Shown: in pieces, positions 43,849 to 52,827 of the stretch
Layout: every line of letters begins with the position of its first letter
Position numbering within the stretch: position 1 is the first letter of the stretch
Source: a virus
DNA length: 64,000 nucleotides
IMG/VR virus record: IMGVR_UViG_3300042350_002797
Location: 248,001 to 312,000 of that record
Strand: one strand, 5' to 3'
Made by a program: the position numbers and the translations under genes
The notes under the pieces: generated by a model
The model's database searches: none
What the model was told of the DNA's origin: nothing
The model's input: only the letters and a program-made list of their open reading frames with translations

Positions 43849-44849
43849 TTTAATCCAGATAGTTTTTTAATACGATCTATTTCACTGTTTGATTCAGCAA
43901 AATTTGATGGTACCATTGGTTGAGCTGTTTGACCTTGTGGTCCTGATGCAACAGCTGGTGCCTGCTTCTTTCCGAATAGTCTATCAAAGAATCCAGGTTT
44001 GTTAGGATCTTGTTTTGTTCTTCCAGTTTTAGGATCCCAATTACCTGCGCCAGGATATTTAGTAACATCAACTATACCAGTTTGTTTTGATCTCCAAGCC
44101 ATTTCATCATCCGATCCAGTAGTTATATTAGTTTTAGCTCCTGTTCCAGTTGTGACTGGCTTCGGAGCAGTACTTAATCCTGTATCTGGATTAGTTGCAG
44201 GCGTACCTGCGAAATCTTGAGCTGTCTGTATTGGTGCAGGTTGTGCAGCTTGAGCAGGTTCTGGTGCAGGAGCTGGTGCAGGAGCTGGTGCGGCCGCAGG
44301 TGGATTAGGGTTATCTGCTTGTGGTGCAGATTGTCCAAATGCTGCTCCAGATTGTGCTTGAATTCCTAATGCATTAGCTTGTGGAGGAGGAGTAGGTGCA
44401 GACTTCGCTGCCATAGCATTGGCTGCTGCTCCACCGTAAGGTGCTTCTGGTGCTGGAGCTGGTTGTTCACCGCCTATAGCTAATTGTTTTAGTCTGTCTA
44501 ATTCAGCACTAGGTGCCGCTTGACCTGTGGGCGCTGGAGTAGAAGTTTGTACTTGTCCGGTATAATTACTAGTTTGCTGATCTCCTGCATCTGCACCGGC
44601 CATTGCATCTACTGGTTTTTTAGGCTGTACTTTGTTAGTCTTTACTTTTTTAGTCTGTGATTTTTTCTGCGGATTATTAGGATCGTATGTCGGATTTTTG
44701 TTATTACCTGCCAGTCCGGTTCCAGCTGCTGGTGCAGCACTTGGTGCAGCTGTCGGTGCCTGTGGTCTACCAGCTGCTGCATCTTGAGCTGCTTTTAACT
44801 GTTGAGCATTCATAGGTCCTTCTTTCAATACAATATCATTAATTTTCAT
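43845..44849 (-). CDS. Pro/Ala/Gln-rich disordered internal-type protein (334 aa)
   Basis: The N-terminus MKINDIVLKEG resembles a capsid-targeting leader ending in K-E-G. The bulk is low complexity (PAPAPAPAPEPAQAA, Gln, Thr) with GAGNWDPKTGRTKQDPNKPG near the end. The C-terminus EIDRIKKLSGLK shares a short motif with two other proteins in this window. Likely disordered and possibly packaged in the capsid. Function unknown. Confidence 0.6.
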   Translation of the reverse strand: MKINDIVLKEGPMNAQQLKAAQDAAAGRPQAPTAAPSAAPAAGTGLAGNNKNPTYDPNNPQKKSQTKKVKTNKVQPKKPVDAMAGADAGDQQTSNYTGQVQTSTPAPTGQAAPSAELDRLKQLAIGGEQPAPAPEAPYGGAAANAMAAKSAPTPPPQANALGIQAQSGAAFGQSAPQADNPNPPAAAPAPAPAPAPEPAQAAQPAPIQTAQDFAGTPATNPDTGLSTAPKPVTTGTGAKTNITTGSDDEMAWRSKQTGIVDVTKYPGAGNWDPKTGRTKQDPNKPGFFDRLFGKKQAPAVASGPQGQTAQPMVPSNFAESNSEIDRIKKLSGLK

Positions 44850-44859
44850 AATTTTTTCC

Positions 44860-46770
44860 TTATTTGAAACCAGACAATCTGCGTATGTCTTGGAGTGATT
44901 CTACTTTACCTATTTCAACAGCATCTCCTGCTTTGATAGTTGGCTGTGCTGTAGCAGTTGCACTTTGAGCCCCTGTAGCTTGTGGTCCCATTAATTTTAA
45001 TTTACCTGTTGCTGGATCTTTAGTTAAACTTGTTGGATTTTTCTTAAGATCAACAATTGTAGTCATTCCTGGACCAGTGTTTAGTGTAGCAGTCTGTCCA
45101 GGTTTATAATCTACTATCTTACCCATTTCAGCTTCTTTAACGTCTGCATCTTGATCAGTTTCTGCTTCTATCTCTTCTACATAATCGTCTAAAATACCAG
45201 CTACAGTTTCTTTATCCATGTCATATATTTTAGCAATATCTTCATCACTAGTTCCGCCAGCAGCTAGTTTAACCATAGCTTGAATTTTATCTTCATCGGT
45301 AAATTCAGCGTTGCGTATGGCTTTTAATTCTTCTGGATTCATGTCGTATTCCGGTGGAGTCATTTCATCACTTTGTTGATCCCACTCGCCCTCTTTAATC
45401 ATAAGAGCATAGCGAATACGTGCTGCTCTTGCTTGATCATATGTTTCTGCCATTTCTTTATTTTTATGCTTTTGTCCACGTACTTCTTTACTGGCTTTTT
45501 TAGCATCTTTGTGTACACCTGCTCCTGCTGTCTTAGCATTTTTGGCCACAAAGTTACGCGGCTTAGATGCTTCTGGTTGTTTTGCCTCTTTCATATCGTC
45601 GATCTCTTTTTGTTTCTCGGCTGCTTTCTTTTTATATTCTTCTGGATCAGGTAAGCCACTTTTCTTTCTTAATTCTTGATGCTTCTTATATAACTTTTCT
45701 TGAGCAGTTTCTGGCGGATGTTTAATTTTTATTTTAATTTTACCTTCACTGATAACTCTAGTTTTCTTACCATATTTTTGTCGAATAGCATCAGCTGCTT
45801 TGTAAGCCTGTCTTTCGTCATCAAATGTTTTCCAAGAGTTGCCGTCAACTACCACGGTCCATGATTTTTTAGAATTATCGTATTCATCATAGCCGCCACC
45901 TTGCGGATTACCGTCACTATCATACCCTTTTGGTCTGCCTTCCTTAATGCCCGGAAATTGTTTAGCTATGTCAGGATATTTGGCCATTGCAGTTCTAGTT
46001 TCTTTACCTAATTTACCGTCCGCTCCATATCTTGGTAATGCTTTAGGATCACGTTTTAGTATTGCCTGTTGTAGTTTTTGTACATTAGAGTCAACTGGAA
46101 TTGAGTTTACTGCTGCCGTTTTGTCGGTAGCAGAACCGCTAGCACCTTGACTAAGTTGAGCAACTTTATCTTTGACACGTTGATATTGCTCTGCATCTTG
46201 AAGATGAGCACTCATGGAACCTATCTTATAAGCATGATTCTTGGCCTCACGTTCGTTGCCTTGTTGAAGTTGAGTATTAAGTTGCGTTTGATGAAACGCT
46301 ACATTTTTTTTCAGATTCTGAGGATCTCGAAAGGCTACCATACCTTTTTCTACCCAAGAATCATAGTCCTTGCCATTATTGGTCCAATTAAGATCTATTA
46401 ACGATCCATGAACTGTATGTTGAAAACTAGCTTCGACACCATCTGTGTCTTTATAGGAAACGGTCCTGGGTGTTTGAAATCCTAGTAATTTAGCTCTTCT
46501 TAACTGTTCTTCTGGACTTATACCCTCGTCATCAGCAGCATAGGAATAATTGGCTTCTACTAAATCGCTAATCTTCATACTATTTTTTTCCTTATATTCT
46601 AAAGTTGTCTTTAGTTTACTATGCTTTTCTAATTCTGTTTTAGGTGGAGCAGTTTTAACCTTGGCTTTCTTTTTCTGTGCTTCAGGACCAACAAGAGGCA
46701 CAGGCTTCTTGGCATATTTAACTGCCTTGACACCTTTTTTATGTTCGTTTAATAGTTGTTCTATTTTCAT
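44860..46770 (-). CDS. Large Lys-rich internal-type protein with two leader-like segments (636 aa)
   Basis: Begins MKIEQLLNEHKKG, and a second leader-like sequence MKISDLVEANYS starts at residue about 65, as if two such proteins had fused. RPKGYDSDGNPQGGGYDEYDN, long KKAAEKQKEIDDMKEAK helices and a TPPEYDMNPEELKAI helix-turn-helix-like region (DEDIAKIYDMDKETVAGIL) follow. The C-terminus is SLQDIRRLSGFK. Candidate internal or scaffold protein. Confidence 0.6.
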   Translation of the reverse strand: MKIEQLLNEHKKGVKAVKYAKKPVPLVGPEAQKKKAKVKTAPPKTELEKHSKLKTTLEYKEKNSMKISDLVEANYSYAADDEGISPEEQLRRAKLLGFQTPRTVSYKDTDGVEASFQHTVHGSLIDLNWTNNGKDYDSWVEKGMVAFRDPQNLKKNVAFHQTQLNTQLQQGNEREAKNHAYKIGSMSAHLQDAEQYQRVKDKVAQLSQGASGSATDKTAAVNSIPVDSNVQKLQQAILKRDPKALPRYGADGKLGKETRTAMAKYPDIAKQFPGIKEGRPKGYDSDGNPQGGGYDEYDNSKKSWTVVVDGNSWKTFDDERQAYKAADAIRQKYGKKTRVISEGKIKIKIKHPPETAQEKLYKKHQELRKKSGLPDPEEYKKKAAEKQKEIDDMKEAKQPEASKPRNFVAKNAKTAGAGVHKDAKKASKEVRGQKHKNKEMAETYDQARAARIRYALMIKEGEWDQQSDEMTPPEYDMNPEELKAIRNAEFTDEDKIQAMVKLAAGGTSDEDIAKIYDMDKETVAGILDDYVEEIEAETDQDADVKEAEMGKIVDYKPGQTATLNTGPGMTTIVDLKKNPTSLTKDPATGKLKLMGPQATGAQSATATAQPTIKAGDAVEIGKVESLQDIRRLSGFK

Positions 46771-47483
46771 AATGATTTAAGACTCAATTCTTCATCTTCT
46801 AAATTATAGATATGTTGCCTTAACTTATCTATTAATCCTCTAGCACGTAATACTTTAAAAGCTAGATTCTCTACGCTAAATTCACCCGCGCGGTCTAACC
46901 CTGCTTTGCGTATTCGTGCTATTTCGTCCTTAATTGCTTGAGCTTGATCAATATCTTTGCTCTGTAATGCCTGCTGTATTTTATCAGTGTAATTATTTAC
47001 CTTGTCTTGTACGTCGTCATCATTGATGTTAGCACGTTCTGATTTAGGTTCACTAATCCAACGATCGTCTAACACACTGTAAATACCTGCACTATGATGT
47101 ACCTGTTCACTGTCCTGCACATATACTTCAACATCTATACCCTTGACCTTGATATCATGATTAAAATTATACTGATTCTTTTTAGCATCAAATAAACTTT
47201 TTAGGTATATGGATTGTTCCTGAGATACTGTGACAATTAAGTGCAAATCTAAATCGCTATGTTTGGTATAAGTGTATGCGGCGTTGCTACCGCTGATAGT
47301 GATGTCTTTGAGATTTAACTTAGGAATATCAATGAAATCTATAAAATGTTTAGCAATTTGTAATAGTTTAAATCGAATTATAGGTTTTAATTGATTATTT
47401 TTCCAAAGACGTGGATTTAAAGTATCATGAAAGATAACAGCATCATCTACTACAGCTTCTTGTGTAAGTTCTCTCAAATACAT
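46767..47483 (-). CDS. Polymerase-beta-type nucleotidyltransferase (238 aa)
   Basis: ITISGSNAAYTYTKHSDLDLHLIV carries the GS-x(9)-SDLDLH catalytic motif, with a further acidic strand in GIDVEVYVQD. The family transfers nucleotides to RNA, protein or small molecules. The N-terminus MYLRELTQEAV fits the leader pattern (ELTQE/A). Substrate unknown. Overlaps the next gene by 4 bases. Confidence 0.8.
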   Translation of the reverse strand: MYLRELTQEAVVDDAVIFHDTLNPRLWKNNQLKPIIRFKLLQIAKHFIDFIDIPKLNLKDITISGSNAAYTYTKHSDLDLHLIVTVSQEQSIYLKSLFDAKKNQYNFNHDIKVKGIDVEVYVQDSEQVHHSAGIYSVLDDRWISEPKSERANINDDDVQDKVNNYTDKIQQALQSKDIDQAQAIKDEIARIRKAGLDRAGEFSVENLAFKVLRARGLIDKLRQHIYNLEDEELSLKSL

Positions 47484-47486
47484 TGT

Positions 47487-47873
47487 TCATTGTTCTAATA
47501 TTTTTACTACAGTTTCCCAATAAGCACCTATCCATCCTAATACTGCTATTCCACCTAGTATTAAGTATGACCATTTTGCTCTAAATTTTTCTAGATCTGA
47601 TATTTTATCAGCTAATTCATTATGTTGCTCTGTCTGTATCTTGTGCAGTTCGTCTGCATGAGCAAAAAATTTGTCTCTATTAGATCTATACTCACCTAGC
47701 ATAGTGTCCAGCTTCTCATTGACCTGATCTCTAGTACGATCTAGGCAATCATGCATGTCTTTAACATCGACTTTTAAGTCATCTAACTTTTCGTCAATCG
47801 CTTCTACTTTAGTTTCCAACACACTAACACGTTCTTGTGTAGGAATAGCTTCTAATTTTGCTGCTCGTGCCAT
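47487..47873 (-). CDS. Coiled-coil protein with C-terminal membrane anchor (128 aa)
   Basis: A coiled coil covers residues 15-95 (VLETKVEAIDEKLDDLKVDV) and one membrane helix about 99-120 (WSYLILGGIAVLGWIGAYW). The arrangement resembles phage spanin-like or membrane-tethered structural proteins. AAGGAG precedes the ATG, and an AATAAATA late-type motif lies further upstream near 47941-47951. Confidence 0.65.
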   Translation of the reverse strand: MARAAKLEAIPTQERVSVLETKVEAIDEKLDDLKVDVKDMHDCLDRTRDQVNEKLDTMLGEYRSNRDKFFAHADELHKIQTEQHNELADKISDLEKFRAKWSYLILGGIAVLGWIGAYWETVVKILEQ

Positions 47874-47947
47874 TGGGGCATCTCCTTGTAATTTTTGTTG
47901 TTAAAAAATGCCAAAAAAATGCCTAATTTTGTGCCTGTACATTATAT

Positions 47948-48322
47948 TTATTGTTTAAAATCAAAAATGATATTATGCCCTAATTTAAAATATGCAGCGT
48001 CTAGCTCCACATCTTCAGTTAAATTAGCTATAAATGGTACAAATTCAAAACTGTCTTTTAATTTTCCTATGTTGTCGCCATCTTTAGAAAATACTTCTTC
48101 AGATTCCATGTGCCATTCAAAGTACCAACAATCGATGTCAGGACGTCCAAATATATCAGCGGGTATTCGTTTAGGTGCTTGATCATAATGCATGTTGCCG
48201 CTGAGTTGTATGGTCTGTGTTACAGTATCAAAGTTTTGTTGTTGATTACGCTCTAGACTTTTACCACTTCTATGTTGTCCTGTGGCTGTAATGTCCGCTA
48301 ATGTATAAAGATAATAAAGCAT
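47948..48322 (-). CDS. Conserved T4-like structural-region protein (124 aa)
   Basis: The start at 48322 (MLYYLYTLADITATGQHR) matches a family common in cyanophage and other marine T4-like genomes (YTLADIT-TGQ; QNFDTVTQTIQLSGN). DIDCWYFEWHMESEEVF follows. Function not established. It follows the tail-type protein gene after a terminator; a GTTAAATA motif is just upstream of the ATG. Confidence 0.68.
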   Translation of the reverse strand: MLYYLYTLADITATGQHRSGKSLERNQQQNFDTVTQTIQLSGNMHYDQAPKRIPADIFGRPDIDCWYFEWHMESEEVFSKDGDNIGKLKDSFEFVPFIANLTEDVELDAAYFKLGHNIIFDFKQ

Positions 48323-48341
48323 TAGTTTATTTAACAGCCAT

Positions 48342-48368
48342 AAAAAAAGGCCTACAAAAAGTAGGCCC
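48342..48368 (-). terminator. Terminator
   Basis: GGGCCTAC-TTTTT-GTAGGCC followed by TTTTTTTA on the minus strand. Confidence 0.8.
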
Positions 48369-48391
48369 CTTCCCATCCCTAGGAAAAACTA

Positions 48392-48814
48392 TTATACGTG
48401 GTTAGCTAATAGTGGGAAACCTGTGCCACGAGTAACTGTTGCAGAGGTTAAGTCGATGCTGTTTGCACCAACTGTTGCACCTAGGCCCTGAATAAGGTCT
48501 TCTAAGTGAGCTGCGAAACTTTCGCTGTTTGTACCATCATATGTATCAGTACCAAAATCGCCTTCGACGTAGATGTCGATTAACTGACCTGCGTTAGCGC
48601 CTGAGTCTGCACGTAAAGCACTGTGACCAACAATGGTACACATTGTGCTGATAGTACGTAGTGCAATTTGTACACACTCATTTGGGCCCATTTCTGTTGA
48701 ACCAAAGTTTGTTGCGTTGACTGCAAAGTCAAGCGTGTACATGTCTAGGGTTTTACCTAGGAAAAATCTACCTGTATTTGCTAATTCTGGATTAACTTTT
48801 GTTTGAATCGCCAT
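48392..48814 (-). CDS. Small virion-type protein (140 aa)
   Basis: Compact, Gly/Ala/Thr-rich, no membrane segment (LDMYTLDFAVNATNFGST, DIYVEGDFGTDTYDG). A strong AGGAG and a long leader with two hairpins plus an upstream TAAATA motif and its own terminator suggest strong late expression, as for a structural protein. The exact role is not identified. Confidence 0.6.
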   Translation of the reverse strand: MAIQTKVNPELANTGRFFLGKTLDMYTLDFAVNATNFGSTEMGPNECVQIALRTISTMCTIVGHSALRADSGANAGQLIDIYVEGDFGTDTYDGTNSESFAAHLEDLIQGLGATVGANSIDLTSATVTRGTGFPLLANHV

Positions 48815-48838
48815 AATAAATCTCCTCGTTTGGCTTTT

Positions 48839-48892
48839 GCTTGTTCTCTACAAGCAGCCTACACCATGTAGGCCATTGTAATATTATTTACC
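48839..48892 (-). promoter_or_regulatory. Structured leader with late-promoter-like motif
   Basis: GGTAAATA (48885-48892), then CCTACA-3-TGTAGG (48858-48872) and GCTTGT-5-ACAAGC (48839-48855) hairpins upstream of the 140-residue protein gene. Confidence 0.45.
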
Positions 48893-48934
48893 AAAACTAG
48901 AAAAAATACTGCTGATATGCTGTATTTTGTTGCT

Positions 48935-50080
48935 TTAGGTAGGAGTCCACCGACGTCTAGGCACTAGTTTTACATTACCAAACTGTTTTTTAGGGTCTGC
49001 ATAGCGCACACGCCCTTCACCTTCTGTATCCCAAATTTCTCCTCGACCTTGTTCTGCCTGGTCAATAACTTGATCTTTGAGATTCATTATTCTAGATACT
49101 AAACCAAAAATAGCATCCAGTGCTTGTGAATTTTCTCTAGATTTTTGTTCAATTTTTGTCTGCTTAGGTGTACTAACTTTACTGGATTTTAACCAATTGA
49201 AAAAGTGGTTAGCACCTAAATTATCTAATTGGTGGCCTTTGGCTGTTTGATTAACATAGGTATATAAAATATTTTTTAGATCTCCTAGTCCAGGAGTTTC
49301 TTGTAAAAAGTTATCAATCTGTTTACTGTGCTGCCCAAGATAATTTTCTACGGCTTCTATTTCCGATGTATCTAAGCTGACAGGATTGCTATTATAAACA
49401 GGACCTTGAACAATCAATTGAGGATTTTTGTTAAACATGCTAAAATCATCTAAAGGCTTTTGTTCACTGTCATCCATGCCAAACTCAGGAAAGTAAGCAT
49501 GACCAACTACCATGACCCTAGCATTACTGATGCTCTGTCCTAGTGGACTATCCTGTCTAACATGGTAGCAAGTTTTACTTTTAGGATTAGGACAAAATGT
49601 ATAAACGCCATTTTCTAATTTAGGAGGAGCTAGGAACAATCCATCAGCATACACAAACCCAACAAAGTTTTTAGGTGTTGATCTATCAAATAATGGATAT
49701 AGATTAGCAAATTGTTTAGCAAACATTTGTCTAGCACGAGATTCTTCTGGGGTTTTAGGACTGCCACTTTTATTGGCAATAAAGTCTTCGAGATCGTTAG
49801 GATTATCAGTCTTAGCACCACGGGTCCAACCATTATGTCCAGATAAAATTAATGGGCCGCCTGCACGTTCTCTTCCCCAATAAATTTGGGGATTGCCATC
49901 CCATTTCATTCTAAGGCTTTGACTGCCTTCTGAGGACATTAATTCTTTAAGATGTTCTAGTGCTTCCATAGTGCCTCTGCTACCGTGAAAAAACACTAGA
50001 TCTTCTAAGTGGTTAAATGCTCTACCTAATTTTTTAAGCACAGGCTTTGTTTCTTCAAATAAAAATTCTTTAGCTCTCAT
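48935..50080 (-). CDS. Ligase-like adenylyltransferase-type protein (381 aa)
   Basis: SLRMKWDGNPQIYWGRERAG contains K-W-D-G, the motif I (KxDG) of DNA/RNA ligase and capping enzymes, near residue 80. FVGFVYADGLFL and a WNTEGEGRVRYA-type end resemble later ligase motifs loosely. The N-terminus MRAKEFLFEETK matches the capsid-targeting-like leader (cleavage would follow FLFE). It may be packaged. Related proteins are widespread in cyanophages. Confidence 0.7.
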   Translation of the reverse strand: MRAKEFLFEETKPVLKKLGRAFNHLEDLVFFHGSRGTMEALEHLKELMSSEGSQSLRMKWDGNPQIYWGRERAGGPLILSGHNGWTRGAKTDNPNDLEDFIANKSGSPKTPEESRARQMFAKQFANLYPLFDRSTPKNFVGFVYADGLFLAPPKLENGVYTFCPNPKSKTCYHVRQDSPLGQSISNARVMVVGHAYFPEFGMDDSEQKPLDDFSMFNKNPQLIVQGPVYNSNPVSLDTSEIEAVENYLGQHSKQIDNFLQETPGLGDLKNILYTYVNQTAKGHQLDNLGANHFFNWLKSSKVSTPKQTKIEQKSRENSQALDAIFGLVSRIMNLKDQVIDQAEQGRGEIWDTEGEGRVRYADPKKQFGNVKLVPRRRWTPT

Positions 50081-50484
50081 TCGAATATATCTCTATGTAA
50101 TTTACCGTATAGTTTCATTAGATAGCCAGCTTTTGCATCTGCTTCAACTTCTAATGGACTGCCTGGACCATGTTCCTTGGCACGTTGAATATCACCTACT
50201 TGTCCTTGTTTAACATGCACTAGTTCATGACACACAGTTCTTAATATGTCTACCATATTACGATTACCTACATAAACGACCATATGATTATTTTGAAAAT
50301 CATACTGTCCTGTTCTATGTTGATCTTGTGCGTCATCTTTATCGTAGCTAAACACTATCTGTAATGGCTCGTCAGCAAGGCCGATTCTTTTCTTTGACCA
50401 TTCAATAAAATGTTTAACTCTTTGTTCTCGACGATTACTAGGTTTAACAATGTCTTCGATACGATCTAATTCTTGAAATCTCAT
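50077..50484 (-). CDS. SprT-like zinc metallopeptidase (135 aa)
   Basis: VCHELVHVKQGQVGD contains HExxH, with an ExxA-type EVEADAKAGYL helix downstream supplying a possible third ligand. The N-terminus is MRFQELDRIED. ATGA overlap with the upstream nucleotidyltransferase and the downstream ligase-like gene. Together with the second metallopeptidase at 18155-18763 it suggests proteolysis of host or capsid proteins. Confidence 0.75.
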   Translation of the reverse strand: MRFQELDRIEDIVKPSNRREQRVKHFIEWSKKRIGLADEPLQIVFSYDKDDAQDQHRTGQYDFQNNHMVVYVGNRNMVDILRTVCHELVHVKQGQVGDIQRAKEHGPGSPLEVEADAKAGYLMKLYGKLHRDIFE

Positions 50485-51242
50485 TGTAACCTATCCATCA
50501 TCATACGGAACCAATCTGTAGTTCCGACATTTACACTTTCATTCTGTTTAGGCCAGTTTTCATCTGAAACCGCATTTCTGGCTCTAGGGTCATTGATGCC
50601 TTGTGGCAATTTTTCCAGTATTCTTTCTACACTGCCTAAGTCTTGACCTGACGCACCTGGTCCTAATAATACCACTGCTACTTCATCGGCATCTTGACTG
50701 ATTAGATCAGCTTTTTTACCATCAGGTCCTCGGGAAAATAATCCTTGAAATCCGCTCCACATCATTCCATAAGGGTGTTCAGATGTTCTAGTTTCTTTAG
50801 CAATACTGGATAAGAGAATATGTTTATGTACTCCTTTGAATGGAGTGTTTTCTACGCTATAATCATGTTGATGAAATTTACTGACCTGTCCTGCATTTTT
50901 TACCAACATTATGTCTACTTGAGCAAACTTATCACCGTTAGGTATTTTCACATGCACATTAATACCTGTTTGTGCAGATGCATAACCTCTATCCATTAAG
51001 TAATTTTTTAAACTGGCTCTAGCTGATTTTTCATCTTTAGTAGCTGTAGCTTTAAGCATTTGTTCTGCATCAACCATTATGTCCATATCGCCTGAACTGG
51101 CTTTATGTCCGGCGGATCCTACAGGAATTAAATCAATTCCTTTGGGCATGATATTCTGTGCAAATTTAAAAATTGCTTCTGCTTCTTTTTTGCTAAAAGG
51201 TTCTACATCGGGAAAAACATTTCCGCCCTCATTTAAGATCAT
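50481..51242 (-). CDS. Polymerase-beta-type nucleotidyltransferase (253 aa)
   Basis: IPVGSAGHKASSGDMDIMVD is the GS-x(8)-DxD active site; KFAQVDIMLV supplies the third acidic residue. The start at 51242 (MILNEGGNVFPD) is preferred because it lies just past the stop of the next gene upstream. This second nucleotidyltransferase and the ligase-like gene form a small nucleic-acid-modifying cluster. Confidence 0.8.
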   Translation of the reverse strand: MILNEGGNVFPDVEPFSKKEAEAIFKFAQNIMPKGIDLIPVGSAGHKASSGDMDIMVDAEQMLKATATKDEKSARASLKNYLMDRGYASAQTGINVHVKIPNGDKFAQVDIMLVKNAGQVSKFHQHDYSVENTPFKGVHKHILLSSIAKETRTSEHPYGMMWSGFQGLFSRGPDGKKADLISQDADEVAVVLLGPGASGQDLGSVERILEKLPQGINDPRARNAVSDENWPKQNESVNVGTTDWFRMMMDRLQ

Positions 51243-51489
51243 TTTTGCTTTCCTGTATTTTTTTAATGCCGCGTTTAAATTTAGCTGGTTCACCGGTACG
51301 GATAGCATTTAAGAATCGACGCTCTAATTCAGCTGCGGTTTCTAAATCATACTGTTCTTTGATCAAACTTAGTAAGTTGATTGCACTTTCGATTAGATTG
51401 CTGCCTCTGCTTTCGATGACTTGATCCTTATCTCGACTTATGCCCAAGTCACTTAATTCTTGTAGGATACTTCTAGTGCTTTTCCTCAT
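51229..51489 (-). CDS. Hypothetical helical protein (86 aa)
   Basis: Charged helical protein (MRKSTRSILQELSDLGIS; YDLETAAELERRFLNAI). First gene of the nucleotidyltransferase-metallopeptidase-ligase-like operon. No family recognised. Confidence 0.6.
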   Translation of the reverse strand: MRKSTRSILQELSDLGISRDKDQVIESRGSNLIESAINLLSLIKEQYDLETAAELERRFLNAIRTGEPAKFKRGIKKIQESKNDLK

Positions 51490-51538
51490 CGTAATCCGTT
51501 CCTTTTGTATATTTAACCTTTTTTACACTTACGTTACA

Positions 51539-51547
51539 TAATAAATA
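51539..51547 (+). promoter_or_regulatory. Late-promoter-like motif
   Basis: TAATAAATA on the plus strand, 30 bases before the 48-residue ORF, heading a three-gene plus-strand block. Confidence 0.45.
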
Positions 51548-51576
51548 CTGTACACATTTACACATAGGAGACACAA

Positions 51577-51723
51577 ATGTTAGCATTTTTTGAACGAATA
51601 GTCAAATTTTTCAGCCATCAAAGCGAGCTGGATCAATACATACAGTCACACAACCCTAAAAACGCCGCAGATGTCGAACGTATAGTACAAGAATATACCT
51701 ATAAACAAATGAGAGGCTGGTAA
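51577..51723 (+). CDS. DUF3563-like small protein (48 aa)
   Basis: AGGAG precedes ATG. MLAFFERIVKFFSHQSELDQYI then DVERIVQEY resembles small DUF3563-type proteins of proteobacteria (SE-x-D-x-YL and D-x-ER-R motifs). It heads a plus-strand operon with overlapping starts. Confidence 0.55.
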   Translation: MLAFFERIVKFFSHQSELDQYIQSHNPKNAADVERIVQEYTYKQMRGW

Positions 51724-51842
51724 TGAAATGGGTTTATAGATTTATTAACTGTATTGCAGAATTTCAACAACGTAGGGCAGATTTGTATCTTCAACATTTA
51801 TCCAGTCAAAATACTGCGGAAAAGAGCCAAAAAGAAAAATGA
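51723..51842 (+). CDS. Small protein (39 aa)
   Basis: Starts in the overlap TAATG. MKWVYRFINCIAEFQQRRA, basic and amphipathic, ends SQKEK. Its stop overlaps the start of the hydrolase. No family recognised. Confidence 0.5.
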   Translation: MKWVYRFINCIAEFQQRRADLYLQHLSSQNTAEKSQKEK

Positions 51843-52417
51843 TATTAGTTTATATTCATGGAGCCAGTGCTACTAGTGAAAGTTTTAACTACATAAGAGA
51901 ACACATTGGTCAACAAGATATTGTAATCAACTATGACAGTCGTAACGGGTTTGAAAAAAATCTAGCTGACATGAAAATTCAACTAGAAAATATTAAAGAC
52001 ATCTTTTTTATTGGACACAGCTTAGGTGGCATCTATGCTCTGTTTCTAGCTAATGAAATACCCGATCAGGTGTTAGGCGCTGTAACACTAAGCACACCTT
52101 ATGGTGGAGCAGAAGCTGCGGATTATGCCAAATACTTTTTACCTTTTAGTAGATTAATGAAAGATATTGGACCTAGTAGTTGGGTAATGAGACAAGCAGA
52201 CAAAATTAAGATACAACATCCATGGTCTAATGTAGTTACTACAAAAGGACAAAGTCCTTTCATTATCGAACCTAATGATGGTGTGGTTACCATTAAAAGT
52301 CAAAAGCATCATGAAAATATAGAATTAATTGAAATAGATTACAATCACTATGAAGTCGTTCTCAGTGAACGTGTAATAAAGATAATTAAAGAACGAATAA
52401 AAAAACTTAAAAAATAA
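51839..52417 (+). CDS. Alpha/beta-hydrolase, lipase-like (192 aa)
   Basis: ILVYIHGASATSESF is the oxyanion-hole strand, IFFIGHSLGGIYALF the nucleophile elbow with Ser in GHSLG, EPNDGVVTIKSQ the acid region and YNHYEVV the catalytic His. The length is short for a lipase. Substrate unknown; membrane-lipid or ester hydrolysis is possible. It ends the plus-strand block before an independent promoter. Confidence 0.85.
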   Translation: MILVYIHGASATSESFNYIREHIGQQDIVINYDSRNGFEKNLADMKIQLENIKDIFFIGHSLGGIYALFLANEIPDQVLGAVTLSTPYGGAEAADYAKYFLPFSRLMKDIGPSSWVMRQADKIKIQHPWSNVVTTKGQSPFIIEPNDGVVTIKSQKHHENIELIEIDYNHYEVVLSERVIKIIKERIKKLKK

Positions 52418-52418
52418 G

Positions 52419-52447
52419 TTGTATTTTATGTTCTAGGCATATATAAT
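52419..52447 (+). promoter_or_regulatory. Promoter of the 89-residue gene
   Basis: TTGTAT, 17-base spacer, TATAAT on the plus strand, 52 bases before the ATG. Confidence 0.65.
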
Positions 52448-52498
52448 ATTGTATCAGCAAAAATACTGATATCAGACATACACACAAAGGAGATTTTT

Positions 52499-52768
52499 AT
52501 GTCATTTGAAACACCAAAACTACCAGAAGTTAAATTCAATAAGAACGGATATGAAATCCGTACAGACATTTTAGCAATGGCCAAGGATCTTGTTGCTCAG
52601 GAATACACTTATAAATTCCAAGGTTGGGAAATGAGTGCTAAACGTGACGAAAAAACAGGTCAGATCGTTACTACGGTTGGTATGCCAGAAATTCCAGGTC
52701 TTGACAAAGTTCTTGAAACAGCTGAAAAGATGTATAGCTTTGTAAATCAAGGCACAGGTAAAAAATAA
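52499..52768 (+). CDS. Hypothetical protein (89 aa)
   Basis: AAGGAG precedes the ATG. Soluble (MSFETPKLPEVKFNKNGYEI; DILAMAKDLVAQEYTYKFQGWEM). Common in T4-like marine phages but uncharacterised. It has its own promoter and terminator, so it is probably strongly expressed as a single gene. Confidence 0.7.
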   Translation: MSFETPKLPEVKFNKNGYEIRTDILAMAKDLVAQEYTYKFQGWEMSAKRDEKTGQIVTTVGMPEIPGLDKVLETAEKMYSFVNQGTGKK

Positions 52769-52798
52769 TCCTGTATAACAGTAAGTTGTAAAAGCAAT

Positions 52799-52825
52799 AA
52801 AGGGCTCTTAGGAGCCCTTTTTTAT
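52799..52825. terminator. Bidirectional terminator
   Basis: AAAGGGCTC-TTAG-GAGCCCTTTTTT between convergent genes. Confidence 0.85.
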
Positions 52826-52827
52826 TA

